The notes under the pieces were generated by a model, which was not told the DNA's origin, made no database searches, and saw only the letters and a list, made by a program, of their open reading frames with translations. From contig JAAALK010000288.1 in the NCBI GenBank assembly GCA_019279435.1, positions 72,178,811 through 72,242,810 on the forward strand: a stretch of DNA of 64,000 nucleotides. Reading direction: 5' to 3'. A program made the translations under genes and the position numbers. The stretch comes from Zizania palustris. Taxonomy: Eukaryota > Streptophyta > Magnoliopsida > Poales > Poaceae. Each line of letters begins with the position of its first letter. The stretch's first letter is position 1. Shown here piece after piece: positions 10,161-21,626 of this stretch.

Positions 10161-13100
10161 TCTGAGAAAATTATATCATGACCATAAGACCAAGAAATAT
10201 TTTTGAGAATTTTTACAAACTTTTATAACCTTGGAAAGTAGCCCATAAATTTTAAACAAATTTTAGCAATTATTTTTATTCATAAATACATTTAAAATAG
10301 TGTTGGGTCGCATCCTCCCTTTCTCCCTCCACAGGCTGGCCCAGCCCGCTTAAGCCCCATGCCCCACCTTGACAACTGGAGCACACCTGTCAGTGTCCCT
10401 CCCTCTCACCGCGTGCGCACTCGAGCCAGGCCCCACGTGTCAGCGCCAACCCTCTCCGCCCGCACCTGCTCGCTGACTAGGATCCCCCACCGGTCAGCGT
10501 CGACCGTTGCCGCACCCACACTCACACGCACCTGCTAACAGTGGCCCCCCACTATCAGCTTTGTCTTCCCCGCGTCGCCCCACGCCCAAAATTCCCAGCC
10601 GAAACCCTAGCCCGGGGAATCCGCCCCTGTCGTGCCCCTTTCCCCGATTCAATGCCATCATTGAATTCCTTCTGATATGCTAGCCATTTCCCCCTGGTTT
10701 CAACGTGCTTAAATCCCGAGATCACCAGAACCGTGTGCATGGAAGGAGCTCACTAGAAATTGGGAAACCCCCATCGGCTTACCATGTATACACCTGCCAT
10801 TTACCCCGCCAGAGCCCTCTATTTAACCCCCACGCCCTCCACAATCCGGCTACCCCGTATACGCTGAGGCCCTCACCTTCCCGAGCACCCGAACGCCAAT
10901 TTAGCGCCGCCCCTCAGCTTTGACTCCAGCCACCGCTCGCCATCGCCGGAGCCTCTCTCCGCCGCTGTTGACCACACCATCGTGATATCCAACACCTCCC
11001 CGACCTCGGCCACCCCTCTGTTCCCTTTGAAGACCACAGGAGCGCCATCATCGATGAGGACCCAAACACCCTCACCACCTCCGCTAATCGCTGGTCGCCG
11101 CCAACCCTCCTCTGTCGTTGTTTCCGGTACCATCAGCATCCCCTCCCTATTCTTGTCCCGTTTCAGCACTCTGTTTAGGCTCTAGGTTGCCATCGCCATC
11201 GCTCGCCGTGTCACCGCATCTTGTTGGCGTCGGTGACGAAGCCCTCCGTATCGCCCGTGTCACGCGCGTGCCGGACGCATTCTGTGCCATGCGATCGTGT
11301 TCAAGCGGTTGAGATTAAACCAATCGCTCGGTTTAATCTAGCCCTTCAGATCTCAGTGAAGCGTTATCTTTTAATCTGGGTTGTCCATTTCTATTTAAAA
11401 CCCGCTTTTAATCATGGCCATCCATCGCGTAACGTTTCATTGTTTTAATCCTAGTCGTCCACGTTCACTTAAGCTCCCGCCTTGCCCGCAGCAATCTGGC
11501 CCACGCGCACAGTGCGTGGGTTCACGTTGGACTTGGCTCACCGTGGACCGGCGATTGTTTTATGATTTAAATTAAATTCCAGAAATTGATTTAAACTTCA
11601 AAAATTCATATCTTCTTCAAATTAACTCCAAATTTTAATTTAGCATTAAAATTTTAGAAAATTCATCTTTTTATTCTCTACATATTTGACCAATTTACTT
11701 GGCATGTTTGTACTGTTTGTTATCTAAAATAAAACCAAAAGTGTTGTTTTGAACTTTAGAAATTCATATTCACTCCATTTTAACTCCAAATTTCATCATT
11801 TCAATTTCAGAAAGCCTCTCTTTCATTTTATACCACTTTAGCCCATTTTATTGAAATGGTTGTAATGTTTATTATATCGTGTTTAAATTGTTTGTTGTTC
11901 TCATTTTGTGTGCTGCGAAGACTACGACGCCGTCGAAGACCCGGAGGTTCTACCATCACCCTTTGTCGAGCAAGGCAAGTCACCACACTAAATTTTGAGC
12001 ATATTGAACCTAGTTTTCTTACAATATCGCTAAAACGCATAGGTTATAAATGCATTAGACGAATTAAAATCGTTACATTATATTTATTTATATCCCCGAC
12101 CTTGGAGTGCAAACCCAAGCCATGCTATTGAGCCTAAAACTCCTTGTCACCATAATAGTATTATTATTAGATAATGTCCAATTTATCGACACAATCGCTA
12201 TAGAATAAAAACGAGTCATAGACATTTTGATTCTATTATATGATCCCTGTTATTATCTCACCCATGGAATTGTATCGGTCTTAGAGTTATGGTTTAGTAT
12301 GTTAGCATGGTGGGTTCTGGGTGCAAGCGAGGGCATTGGTTAGTCGCACCTTTGGTACTATAAGGACCGGTCTGTGGAATCCGTTGCAATACACTTTCGT
12401 ACTAACCACAAGTCTAGTGGGTAAGTCCTAACTGGAGGCATGGTGCATTCCAACTTGAGGCACCATTTGGAGATGGGTCAAGTAGAACCTGCGGGTGACT
12501 TGTACCGACGAGGCGCAAAAGGGGGTGCGACGTTGTCCAGTGTGCTGGCACACTGGTGAAACCTAGAGTGGGTGTTATCGAATTGGAGCATCTCATGCTA
12601 ATGGTTTTGGCATGAGTTCCCATGGTATGGGTCATCTAGTTACACTTCGGTGTGCGAGGATGAGTGTGTGCCTTGTAGGTATAGTAGTACACCTCTGATT
12701 AGAGTTTAAATCTTTTCGAAAATTCAAGCCCACAGTCAAGGGTGGGTTGCGTGACATCTCACAGTTATTTTATAATTATGAGTGTTGCATGACGATATGA
12801 CATGTAAGGACTGTTGAGTGAGGAGGGCTGACTGTACTCCTCAAGTTAGAAGATGTTGCATTGTTCATGTTTATTATTCTGTACAATTAAATTTGACTAC
12901 ACTAAATGTTGTAACTTGAAAATGTACATTTCCGCACTTTAAAGCCTTATCATTCCCTTGTTACTACCCTGCATTACTATTGCATTCTCGATGGCTTGTT
13001 GAGTACTTTTGTACTCATACCTGTTGGAAAACACTTCAGAGGCTGTGTACTATGAGAAGGATGGTCTAGAGTAGCGACCCAGTCAAGGACGTGAGACTAG

Positions 13101-13282
13101 CAGAGATGTTCATCGCCTAGTTTTTTATATAGTTTCTTTTAATTTTACACTTGTGTAATAATGTGGTCTGCGAGCCACGGATGATTATCGTATGTACGTT
13201 GTCGCATGATGAACATCTTGTTATTATTGTTTTTCTTTGGAAATTCTATAAAGTCCCGAATTTATTAAATCTAGGCGTTACA
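10161..13282 (+). repeat. 3' LTR of Tekay-like element (about 3.1 kb)
   Basis: The right end is clear: the sequence ends CTAGGCGTTACA. The left end is approximate; it may start at TCTGAG (10161) if the initial TG has mutated. The first 1.1 kb is GC-rich and the rest AT-rich. It carries CGAGCAAGGCAAGT at 11967-11980, a block also found (reverse strand) in both LTRs of the LARD-like element (31919-31932 and 50063-50076). No gene is seen inside; short open frames are chance. Confidence 0.65.
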
Positions 13283-13904
13283 ATATCTCCATGGAGGACA
13301 TGGTTGAGATCGAGGCCAAGATGAGAGAGCTACATGTCATCATGCTTGGGTGCGACACCAAGATCCACAGGGGTTTCATCAAGAGAAACAACGATCTCCC
13401 CAATATCTCCATGGGCAAGGTAACATCTCCTCCCCCTCTCTCTACCCTAGACATCGAACAAAAAATAGCCACATCTCTAGATTAAGCGGTTATCACCACG
13501 TTTGCAAACCGTCTAGGGCCCGAGGTTGACTCAAGGATCGAGCATCATAAAAGTTATCACGTATATGGCTTCGACATCCATAGCCGAGACCCTGTTGACT
13601 CCTACCGATCAGATCGCCCCCAGGTCGGTCCGATCGGACTATGCCATCTTGCGTCGCACGGTGCACACCTAGGTTCCCCCACGCGACAGGCAGCTGTTGG
13701 TCCGACCACCCCATGGGCTGGCCTGACCAATGTGCACCTTCCCATGGTGATCGGCCACTCTTGGCCAGTTTGATTGCGCCACCGCACCACGTCAGTCCGA
13801 CCGGCTACTAGGCCGGTCGAACCGACTACCACACGTTCAGTCAGACTGACCAGATGGCCGGTTACACCGACCCCACCATAGTTTTCCGAGGAACATAGTG
13901 AGGT
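13283..13904. other. GGTCNGACC-rich fragment, possibly Tat gag or leader
   Basis: A 64-codon open frame (13291-13485, starting MEDMVEIEAKM) has no domain I recognise. From about 13600 the sequence is packed with imperfect GGTC(N)GACC palindromes (for example 13699-13707), the same words as in T4. It may be a piece of a T4-type element. The sequence AATATCTCCATGG occurs twice (13283 and 13402 areas). Confidence 0.35.
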
Positions 13905-14355
13905 CTGTCACTAGTATTTAAGGTAATGATGAGTGATTGACAAGGTGAAGTCATGGGTTGTGGCTAGATGCTCTAGATATGGTGTGTGTGTCTGTGTTTG
14001 TCTCATGTGTGCAGGCTTGAGTTACTCGTCAACTATCGATGGCACGGGATCAGGGTTAGATAGGGAGTCTAATACCAGATGGTCGAGGGTGTCAGTCGAA
14101 GTCGAGAGTGGACTTTGATGTATGCATAGAGGTCGAACAGGATGTTGAGTTGAAGATTCATCGAGACGAAGCGTCGATTGAGTCAGTGAAAGGGAAGCCA
14201 GTTCAAGTGACAAGGCGGCTCGAGGGATCGAGAGCGGGAGAGACTTGCTGGTGGTCGGGTTTGCGGACTGACAACGGGCGTCGACGATCAGGAGAGGCAT
14301 TGTCGGTTTTTGCTGAAAATCGTCGAAACTTTAAATGTTTTTACTAATTCAATAA

Positions 14356-14852
14356 TGTTGGCGTAAAAGATTACGCTAACAGGTTTCTGTAGATTAGAAA
14401 CTAACAAATGAAGTGTTTGCGAAGTGAACTGTTCTAAGCCTCCGAAAGGATAACAACTTAGAATAGTTCGAAAGTGTGTATTGAATAACTTGTATTCGGT
14501 CCCTATTACAGGGTTAAACGGGGGGTATTTATAGGCCCAAACATTAAGGAAAAGACCTATTTACCCCTCTATTACAACCGACATAGTGGAAACTATTTGG
14601 TACCCTTAATAGGGCTAAAATGGTAAAAGACTAATCTAATAAGAAAGAAGATAAGTCTTCCATCTTAGCTGGCAGAAAAGATCTCAAAGAAGCCTTAGTT
14701 CGAAGATATACTCCGAACCAAGGTCCATCTTCATGCTTCAAGCTTGACTCAGGACATCTCCGAAGATGCATGTTTGGGAAACCTTCGAATCCATTATCTG
14801 CCTTTGTGTTGTTACTGCAATAACCCTGACGATAGAATATTTTCCCCCAACA
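14356..14852 (-). repeat. 3' LTR of T3 (497 bp)
   Basis: Left copy in the window and 3' LTR on the coding strand. Plus-strand ends are TGTTGGCG and CCCCAACA, forming TGTTGG/CCAACA terminal inverted repeats. It is near-identical to 25233-25728. Confidence 0.97.
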
Positions 14853-14865
14853 GTAGCCCCTCGAA
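14853..14865 (-). other. Polypurine tract of T3
   Basis: On the minus strand CGAGGGGCTAC lies immediately before the TGTTGGGGG start of the 3' LTR, as expected for the plus-strand primer. Confidence 0.55.
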
Positions 14866-15179
14866 TACGCTTCTCCGTTAAACCTGTAATGTTAGGAGAG
14901 CAGTATACGGAAGAAAAAATAACCAGGTGTAGGCGTTATTAGATTTTAATTTATCTCCGAAATGTATGGAGATATAAAACTTCGAATCAGTTTTAAGACA
15001 ATTACTTTCGAATTATCTTAGAACTGACTCAGGAAGCTCGAAAGCCTTTTAGACTTAGAAGAAATAGCCGTTGGCTTCTTTCTTCTAACGGAAGTTACGG
15101 AGTGCGTTAATTTCGGAGAAAAGTAACGGCAGGAATGCGAAACGGCATGGACTAACGGTAAAAAATGTAAAGTCTAGGC

Positions 15180-15187
15180 TATAAATA
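15180..15187 (+). promoter_or_regulatory. TATA box for the antisense gene of T3
   Basis: TATAAATA, in GGCTATAAATAGAAGGC, lies 106-113 bp upstream of the ATG at 15293. The spacing leaves a leader of about 75 bp. This promoter points against the retrotransposon's own transcription. Confidence 0.6.
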
Positions 15188-15292
15188 GAAGGCCTAGAAC
15201 TTTCCTGAGTACCTTTCCACCGCTTTTTTGCAAACAAAACACCCTTTGAGCCCTAGCCTCCATTCTTCTCCCCAAGCAACTCAGTAACTTCA

Positions 15293-18200
15293 ATGGCGAA
15301 AACCAAAGGATCTGGAGCACCTTCAGCCTTGGCTCGACAGCAGGCGGTTGCGGCAGCAGCGGCTGCGGCATTGGCGATGGCACCTCCAACACCCGCAACG
15401 ACATCCATGGCGATGGGAGGAAGAAATCCCCAAAATGTTGGTGATCAAGGTCTCTGCCCGCCATCAACAAAATACCTGGATCAATCCTTCTAGTTGGGAC
15501 CTTCGACCTGCAAAAGAGAATCACTGGCGGTCGCAGTAGAGGGGAAGATTAGTGCGGGAGTTATGATTCGCAAACCTGGAAAGGAGGTTATCCCGTCACC
15601 TAGACCGGGAGAAGTGGTCGTCTTCGAAGCTTTTTTCGAAGTTGGCTTAGGTCTTCCGGCAGTGGATTTCTTGGCCGAGGTACTGGATCTGTTCCACGTC
15701 ACTCTCCCCCAACTTTCTCCGAACGCAGTAGCTCATTTAGCTATCTTCGAATGGGCGTTGAGAGCTGAAGGTTGTGAAGGGAGGGCAGAGATCTTCGCTG
15801 CGCTGCATAGGGCTTCCTGCCAGCCAAAAACCTTCGTAGGCCCCGGAGGTGAAAAAGTGGTAGTAGCCTTCGGAAGTATTAACTTCAGGCTTCGGGATGA
15901 ATACGCCCTTCAGTTTCCTGCTAAGGCCATCAATGCAAGATGGTATACCGACTGGGTCATGAGATGGTTTTATGCTGAAGTTGGGGCGAGCAACCGTCTA
16001 GCCAGACCTCTAAAAGACATCAACTTCCGAAAAGAAGCCCTTGTGCATCCAGACCAGGGTCAGCTCGAAGCTCGCCTCAGCTTACTTCAGAAGATCAGTC
16101 GAAGGTTAAGCATGCGAGACTTAGCCGAAGAGTTTCTCGGGCTCCAAATTCCTCCGTTGATGGCCAACTGGCCTATCATCTTCGAAGAGGATTCGGAAGG
16201 CGGTCTCCGAAAAATTACTTCGACTTCGAGACCTGTAGGTAACTTCGAAAACAACATATATTATGCATATTCATTCGAAAGAGTAACTAACTTAATTCAT
16301 TTTTAGCTTCTTCAGCCCCTATAACTTCAGAGCAAATCATACGGGCTTCGGAGAAGATTTTGGGCGCTCCAACTCCGACCGAAAAGGAATGGAGAATCAA
16401 GTTGGTCGGGAGTTGGGAAAGATTTAACAGAGTGTGGGGAATGCTGGAAATCACTCCGCCCCCTTTGATGGATTGGGTGCCTTCGGAGAAATGACCTATA
16501 AAGAGGAAAGCCGAAGCTAGGACTTCGAGCTCCACCAAGACTCCGGTCAAGAAGGTGGCTCGGAAACCAAAGAACCCTGCACCTTCGAGCCCAAGGGCTT
16601 CAATATCTGACTCCCAAGAGGACGAAGGGAGGTTGCTTGTGCATCTGATTGACGAAGATGCATCTCAAAGGACTGCACAAGCCGAAGTACCTGCGAACGT
16701 GCCGGAGTCTCAAGAGAACCTTGAGCAACCAAGGACTTTGGCAGTTCCAGAGGATTTACCTCAGGACGAAGTTCCTGTGGATGAGAGTGGAGTCGAAGTC
16801 ACCATGGCTTCGATTCCTGACGAGGCAACAAGGACTGTCCAGGAAAATGTTCCTGCAGTCGAAGATTTGACGGCTGATTCGGACGAAGATCTCGCCTTCG
16901 ATCTGCCAAACAGTCCAATGATTACCCGTCGCCAGAATGTCGAAGGTAAACTTCGAATAATTCTTTTATGTTTATTTTACGTATTTATACAATGTATAAT
17001 ACTTTTGTTTTTACAGAGTCCACTTCTGTGGAAGAGGTCCGTCAGGAAGATACAATCCCTGGACCTTCGACGACTTCGGAGCCAATCCCAAGAGCCACTC
17101 AAATGGGGCCTGGAAGAGGCAAAAGAAATATAGACTCCCTCCCTACTGCGAGCTCCAGATCAACTCCGTCTGATTCAACAGACGAGAGTCAATCTACCGA
17201 GGGGGCCAGTCTCCGGGGGCTCCAAAGACTATAGGCCAACACTCCGGCCCTTCGTCAAACGAAGATGACCAACAAGCGATAAGTATGCTCCCCCTTCTAG
17301 CTCCTTTCTTAGAGCAAAGAACTGGTCTTCGGACTTTGCTCGAGCCTTTGGATCGAGCTAGTCGCGACATTGGGGAGACGAACTTGGTGGCCATTCTGAG
17401 CGAGGCGAAGAGCTCGGAGCTTAACGCTGCTATGGAACGTGCAGCCTACCAGGTACGAAGCATCTGTGAAATAACATCGAATTCACCTACAAATAAATTT
17501 TTACCTTGGTTTTTTTCTTTTCGCAGCAAACAGTCTTGGCCCGAGCTGCAAATATATCAAATGAACAAGAAATCGCTCGTCTTCGAGAGGAAAATGACAC
17601 CCTTCAACGGAATCTCACTATCTCCGAAGGCCGAGTGGTTCAGATGGATAGTATAGTGTCAACGGAGCGCAGGGCCAGACAAGGTTTGGAGGCTGCGAAC
17701 AAGGAGCTCGAAGCAGAAAGAATTGTGCTTCGAGCAGAAATTGAAAGAATGCGGGCGGAGCACGCTACTGCGGGGACCAAGCTTGTCAGACTCCAAGAGG
17801 AAGCTAGCCAGCTTTTGAACCAAAAGAATTCCTTGACTATAGAGGCTGCTAGACTTTCCGGAGCTCTAGAAGAAGTAACTTCGGCGAAGGATGTGCTAAT
17901 CGAAGATAAGCTAAGTCTGAGAAGGTAGCTGCAGAAGTTATGAATCAACTGCTAGATGTTCTGGAGTACTTCGGTACTACCGGGACACTTCCTTCTGATG
18001 ATAACATTTCTCTTCTGCGACGGTTGAAAAGGATTCAAGGAGTAGCGAAGCAGATGAAAATAGCAGGCATTCACTACGGAGAACTCTCCGGACAAGTGGC
18101 TGCTGTTGGCCTACTTCGTTACTACGAGAATCTGGGGCGATCGATAACTCCGAGCACAGGAGAGGGCCCAATTACCTTTGACGACGAGCAGCTTCTGACT

Positions 18201-18359
18201 CCTTCCGAAGGTGTGGCTGCTGCCTAGCAAGCCTTCCAAACTTCATGGAGAGCCGAAGGTCGCTCTGCGATCAAGGCCTGGATCGACGAAGGACAACGCC
18301 AGAAGCAAGCTCGGACCCAAGCTTCAAGCAGTCAGCCTCCTCCGAACCCGCGGGTTTAG
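15293..18359 (+). pseudogene. Antisense spliced gene in T3, Transposase_28-like with coiled coil
   Basis: This plus-strand gene lies opposite the retrotransposon. Exons by eye are 15293-16238, 16307-16945, 17017-17452 and 17527-18359. The introns are short (68, 71 and 74 bp) with GT and AG ends. The first has a CTAAC branch-like site, and the reading joins correctly across the second and third. The product starts Ala-rich. It then has a domain (around 15600-16230) resembling Transposase_28, 'putative gypsy type transposon', with VVFEAFFEVGLGLPAVDF and AHLAIFEWALRAEG. A Ser/Pro-rich acidic linker follows, then a long coiled coil (17540-17920) and a helical tail. It is broken by TAG 15491, TGA 16492 and TAG 18225, and by one-base shifts near 17200 and 17918. 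Each stop fits a C-to-T change. Function is unknown; a nuclear or regulatory role is only a guess. Confidence 0.75.
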
Positions 18360-18443
18360 ATATATCTTAGGATTTTTGACTATGTAAAGCTTTGTGCTTA
18401 TGTACATTTATCAATGAAAATTTGTTTATAATATTTTTAGGAT

Positions 18444-18902
18444 TTGTCTCATACGAAAGATATCGAAGTGTTAGACATTAACGACGAACTTCGCTCATTA
18501 TGGGCTACCTTCGATCTTCTAAAAGCTTATAAGCGCCCTCGATTTTTAGTTCCTCGAGATAGCTTCGGTGTAATTACGCCCGAAGTAAGCAAAGATATAC
18601 TATCTTATATTAAAGAGGAAGAAAAAGAGGTTAACTTGGACACTTCGTCTTCTGAAGACGTTATATGGTCCGAAGACGAAGATGAAGCTCGAAGTAAAAA
18701 GCCTGAAGAACTTGGAAGCTGGGAAAGGAGCCCCGAACGGCTTCGAAATTGGGCCGAGCTTCAACAAGAACAAAGGACTTTAGAGCTTCGAAGGGAGGCA
18801 AGAGAGTTAAACGTAAAGTTGTTAGAACTCCCGGCACTGGAACTAGTCGTTCCAATCCTAGCTCTAGAGATCGAAGAGGTCTTCGATTCCTTCTTGGTAT
18901 AG
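18444..18902 (+). CDS. Acidic hypothetical protein downstream of the antisense gene
   Basis: A 152-codon intact frame starting MSHTKDIEVLDINDELR. It has a Glu/Asp-rich middle (EEEKEVNLDTSSSEDVIWSE) and a charged helical end (QQEQRTLELRREARELN). I recognise no family. It begins just after a TTTTTAG that could be a 3' splice site, so it may be an alternative last exon of the gene at 15293-18359. It is followed by AATGAATA-type sequence that could serve polyadenylation. CGAAG words are frequent. It could be chance, but its length and its position on the same strand as the antisense gene favour a real exon. Confidence 0.4.
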   Translation: MSHTKDIEVLDINDELRSLWATFDLLKAYKRPRFLVPRDSFGVITPEVSKDILSYIKEEEKEVNLDTSSSEDVIWSEDEDEARSKKPEELGSWERSPERLRNWAELQQEQRTLELRREARELNVKLLELPALELVVPILALEIEEVFDSFLV

Positions 18903-19778
18903 AAACCAATTTTTCATGATGTAATCTGTAAACATATTCGTTCGAATAATGAATACCGATTTAAAATTGTCTCCCTATTTACTAGCCCCTCTTTGGGTAT
19001 AAGCAACTTCGAACTATATTCAAAGATGGTTATGCGCAAAGAAAAACTTCGGAGTACAATTTTTTGGGGTTCGGAGCCCCTCTGTAATTTAAAGATCTTT
19101 TAAAATCTTATAAAATGTCTTCGACTATTTGTAGTCTGAAGAATGGCAACTTAATACCCTTTGTTTTTTGAAAGAAATCACTTGAGATAACTTTCAGGAC
19201 ACCTTAGTGTCTTAGATAATTTGTCACTTTGGACTATGTTAACAGACATTCGAAGCTCATGGCTCAAACTCTATTTTGCTTTGGCCACCTTCGGCTCTTT
19301 TTTGCGAACTCTGTCAAACCAGTGGTTCGGAGTTTGCAATGGTCTCTTTGGACTCTTTTTACGGATGTATACCAGCCAATGGCTTGGACTCCGCATATTT
19401 TGGCCACCTTCGGCTCTTTTTACGGATGGCTACCAGCCAATGGCTTGGACTCCGCATATTTTGGCCACCTTCGGCTCTTTTTACGGATGTCTACCAGCCA
19501 ATGGCTTGGACTCCGCATGATGTGGTTTTGGGCTCTTTTACGGATGCCTACAAGCCGATGGCTTGGACTCTGGATTATGTCAGCCCCCACGTCGGAAACT
19601 TCGAACCAATGATTCGAAGTCCGAAAATATGATTCAGCTTTGTGACACTTCCCTCTCGGTCAACCCCGCGGTTCCAGTGCGTCCACTCGGAAGCTGGAGG
19701 TTTATGAGGGGAAGGCACTATCTGGACCATATGCTTTATTAATTCAGAAGATGATTACAAGTGATTTACAAGGATCCC
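18903..19778. other. Non-coding part of T3 between antisense gene and pol end
   Basis: No gene is seen. The stretch holds TTCGAA/TTCGGA words and the 61-bp tandem repeats at 19270-19570. The integrase reading frame on the minus strand begins its end at 19779. Confidence 0.6.
19270..19570. repeat. 61-bp tandem repeat array in T3
   Basis: The word ACGGATG recurs at 19361, 19422, 19483 and 19540, giving periods of 61, 61 and 57 bp. Each unit contains CCTTCGGCTCTTTTTACGG and CCAGCCAATGGCTTGG, the second of which includes the palindrome CCAATGG/AGCCAATGGCT. A partial, more diverged unit precedes it. The period 61 is not a multiple of three, so repeats open all three frames and create spurious open frames. 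Confidence 0.9.
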
Positions 19779-21007
19779 TTATGCGAAGTATCGCTTTAGG
19801 TGCTCTGCATGCCAAGTATGTGCTAACTCTTCACCTTCTAAATTAGCTAGTTTAAAAGAGCCAGGACGTCCTGAACGAACAATTAGGTATGGACCTTCCC
19901 ATTTATTTCCTAATTTCCCTGGCGCTATAATGCTTCGCAGAACAAGATGACCCGGCCTAAGCTCATTGATCTTAACCTTCGGGTCATACCAAGCCTTCGT
20001 CTGCTGGTGATATTTTGATAAATTAGCCACAGCTCGAAGTCTTGTTTCTTCTGATAAATCTAGCGAAGCTTGTCTTTCTTCTTCAATCTCCGGTTCGGTG
20101 CTGCGAAGTGATCCTCCTTTGAGCTCCGTTGGAGTCATAGCTTCATCTCCGAATAGTAATCTGAATGGAGTAAAACCTGTGGACCTTGTTTGCGTAGTCC
20201 GAATGGACCACAAAATCTTCGGAAGCTCTTCGGTCCACAGTCCTTTTGCTAATCCTACTATCCTTCGATTTAGCCCTGACAAAATATTTCCATTGGCTCT
20301 TTCTACAGCTCCATTAGACTGAGGATGCCTCACTGCAGTAAAACATAACTGGATGCCTAGATCTTCGCAAAACTTCCTAAAGGTTCTGCATCGAACTGTG
20401 TTCCATTATCAACTGTAAGTTGTCTAGGCACTCCGAACCGGCAAATGATGTTTTTCCAAAAGAATTTCTGTACATTGTTCGAAGTGATAGTTGTTAAGGG
20501 CTCTGCTTCTACCCACTTAGAAAAATATTCAATAGCTACCACTGCAAACTTTAGATTTCCATTGGCTACTGGAAAGGGACCAATTAAATCCATACCCCAT
20601 CTGGCCATAGGCCATACCGGAGCAATAACTTGAAGAGTTGTTGGTGGGCGATGACTTCGTCGACCCATCCACTGACATCCTTGACAAGTGCGGACTAAGC
20701 TCTCCGCATCAGTTGTTATTGTAGGCCAATAAAGCCCTTGGCGAAGTGTTTTTCCTGCCAAAGCTCGAGGGGCTAAATGGCTACCGCAAAGGCCTTCATG
20801 AATTTCTCGAAGAATTTCTTGACCTTCGGCTTGAGATATACATCGGAGTAGAGGGGAACATACTCCGGCCTTGTATAAAATACCGTTGATTATTTGATAA
20901 TTTCTAGCCCTGAGTTTCAATCTTGAAAGCTGTGGCTCTTCAGGCAAATTTGTTCCTCCTTGTAAAAGTTCCATGATTGAATTTTCCAATCTGTACTTGG
21001 AATGCAA
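19779..21007 (-). pseudogene. Integrase of T3
   Basis: Read on the minus strand, it has the zinc-binding part (HEGLCGSHLAPR then CQGCQWMG), the catalytic core (GMDLIGPFP with Asp, TVDNGTQF with Asp, HPQSNGAVERANGN with Glu) and a C-terminal region (LRPGHLVLRSI, GPYLIV). It ends in TAA-type stop near 19779. A one-base shift near 20385 splits the core between the second Asp and the Glu, and another near 20960 separates it from RNase H. All catalytic residues are visible. No chromodomain is present, as expected for Tat. Confidence 0.87.
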
Positions 21008-21477
21008 AGAATCTCTGCAGAGGGAATTTGTAGCACCGAAGGTGTACTAAGATCCTCATAGAAAGCTTCTTCTGGTACATCCATAGCTCCGGCTGTAGCT
21101 TTTGCTAAGATATCCGCTTGCACATTTTCTGCTCTTGGTATACTCTGAATGGAAATACCCTTGAAGTGTGCTTCGATCTTACGAATTTCTTCTAAGTACT
21201 TTGCAAGCTGTGGATGTCGAACTTGAAAACTTTTATCCACGTGTCCTGCTACTATTTGAGAATCTGTCTTTATAACAACTCTTGTAGCCCCTAGAGCACG
21301 TGCTTTTCGGAGTCCCAGTAAAATCCCTTCATACTCCGCTATATTATTGGTAGACTTAAAGTTGAGTCTTGCGGAGTACATTACTCTTTGTCCTGAAGGA
21401 GAAATCAACACTGCTCCAATGCCTGCTCCGGATGCTTGGAAAGCTCCATCGGAATAAACAGTCCATACTTCCGTCAC
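20917..21477 (-). pseudogene. Archaeal-type RNase H of T3
   Basis: Minus-strand frame with TVYSDGAFQASGAGIG (Asp), NNIAEYEGILLGLRKA (Glu), VIKTDSQIVAGHV (Asp) and SIPRAENVQADILA (Asp). All four acidic residues of the fold are present. This is the second RNase H typical of Tat elements. It is flanked on both sides by one-base frame changes (near 21490 and 20960), so it is not read in one piece with its neighbours. Confidence 0.87.
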
Positions 21478-21626
21478 TTGATTTCTCCGGAACCAAAGTT
21501 GCGGGTGGAGTCCATTCTGCTACAAAATCTGCTAAGACTTGCGATTTGATTGCTTTTCTTGCCAGAAAAGATATGCCGAAGGGTGCTAGCTCAACTGCCC
21601 ACTTCCCAATCCTTCAAGTGGAATCC

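Larger units (their letters stand above)
7011..13282 (+). mobile_element. Decayed Del/Tekay-like chromovirus, 3' part with one long LTR
   Basis: The sequence begins abruptly inside the protease (ADKGLDLILGMDWL), where T1 interrupted it. It continues through reverse transcriptase, RNase H, integrase and a chromodomain-like tail to 10140, then a long LTR to GTTACA at 13282. The motif set and the roughly 3-kb LTR fit the Del/Tekay clade of chromoviruses. More than ten in-frame stops make it the oldest-looking coding region in the window. The 5' LTR and gag are not in the window. Confidence 0.8.

Noticed and set aside
12414..12635. Minus-strand 73-codon frame in the Tekay-like LTR as a host gene
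   Set aside because: Short, with no domain, and inside an LTR.
19221..19632. Three overlapping plus-strand open frames of 99-127 codons
   Set aside because: All come from the 61-bp tandem repeat. A period not divisible by three opens all frames when the unit lacks stops.
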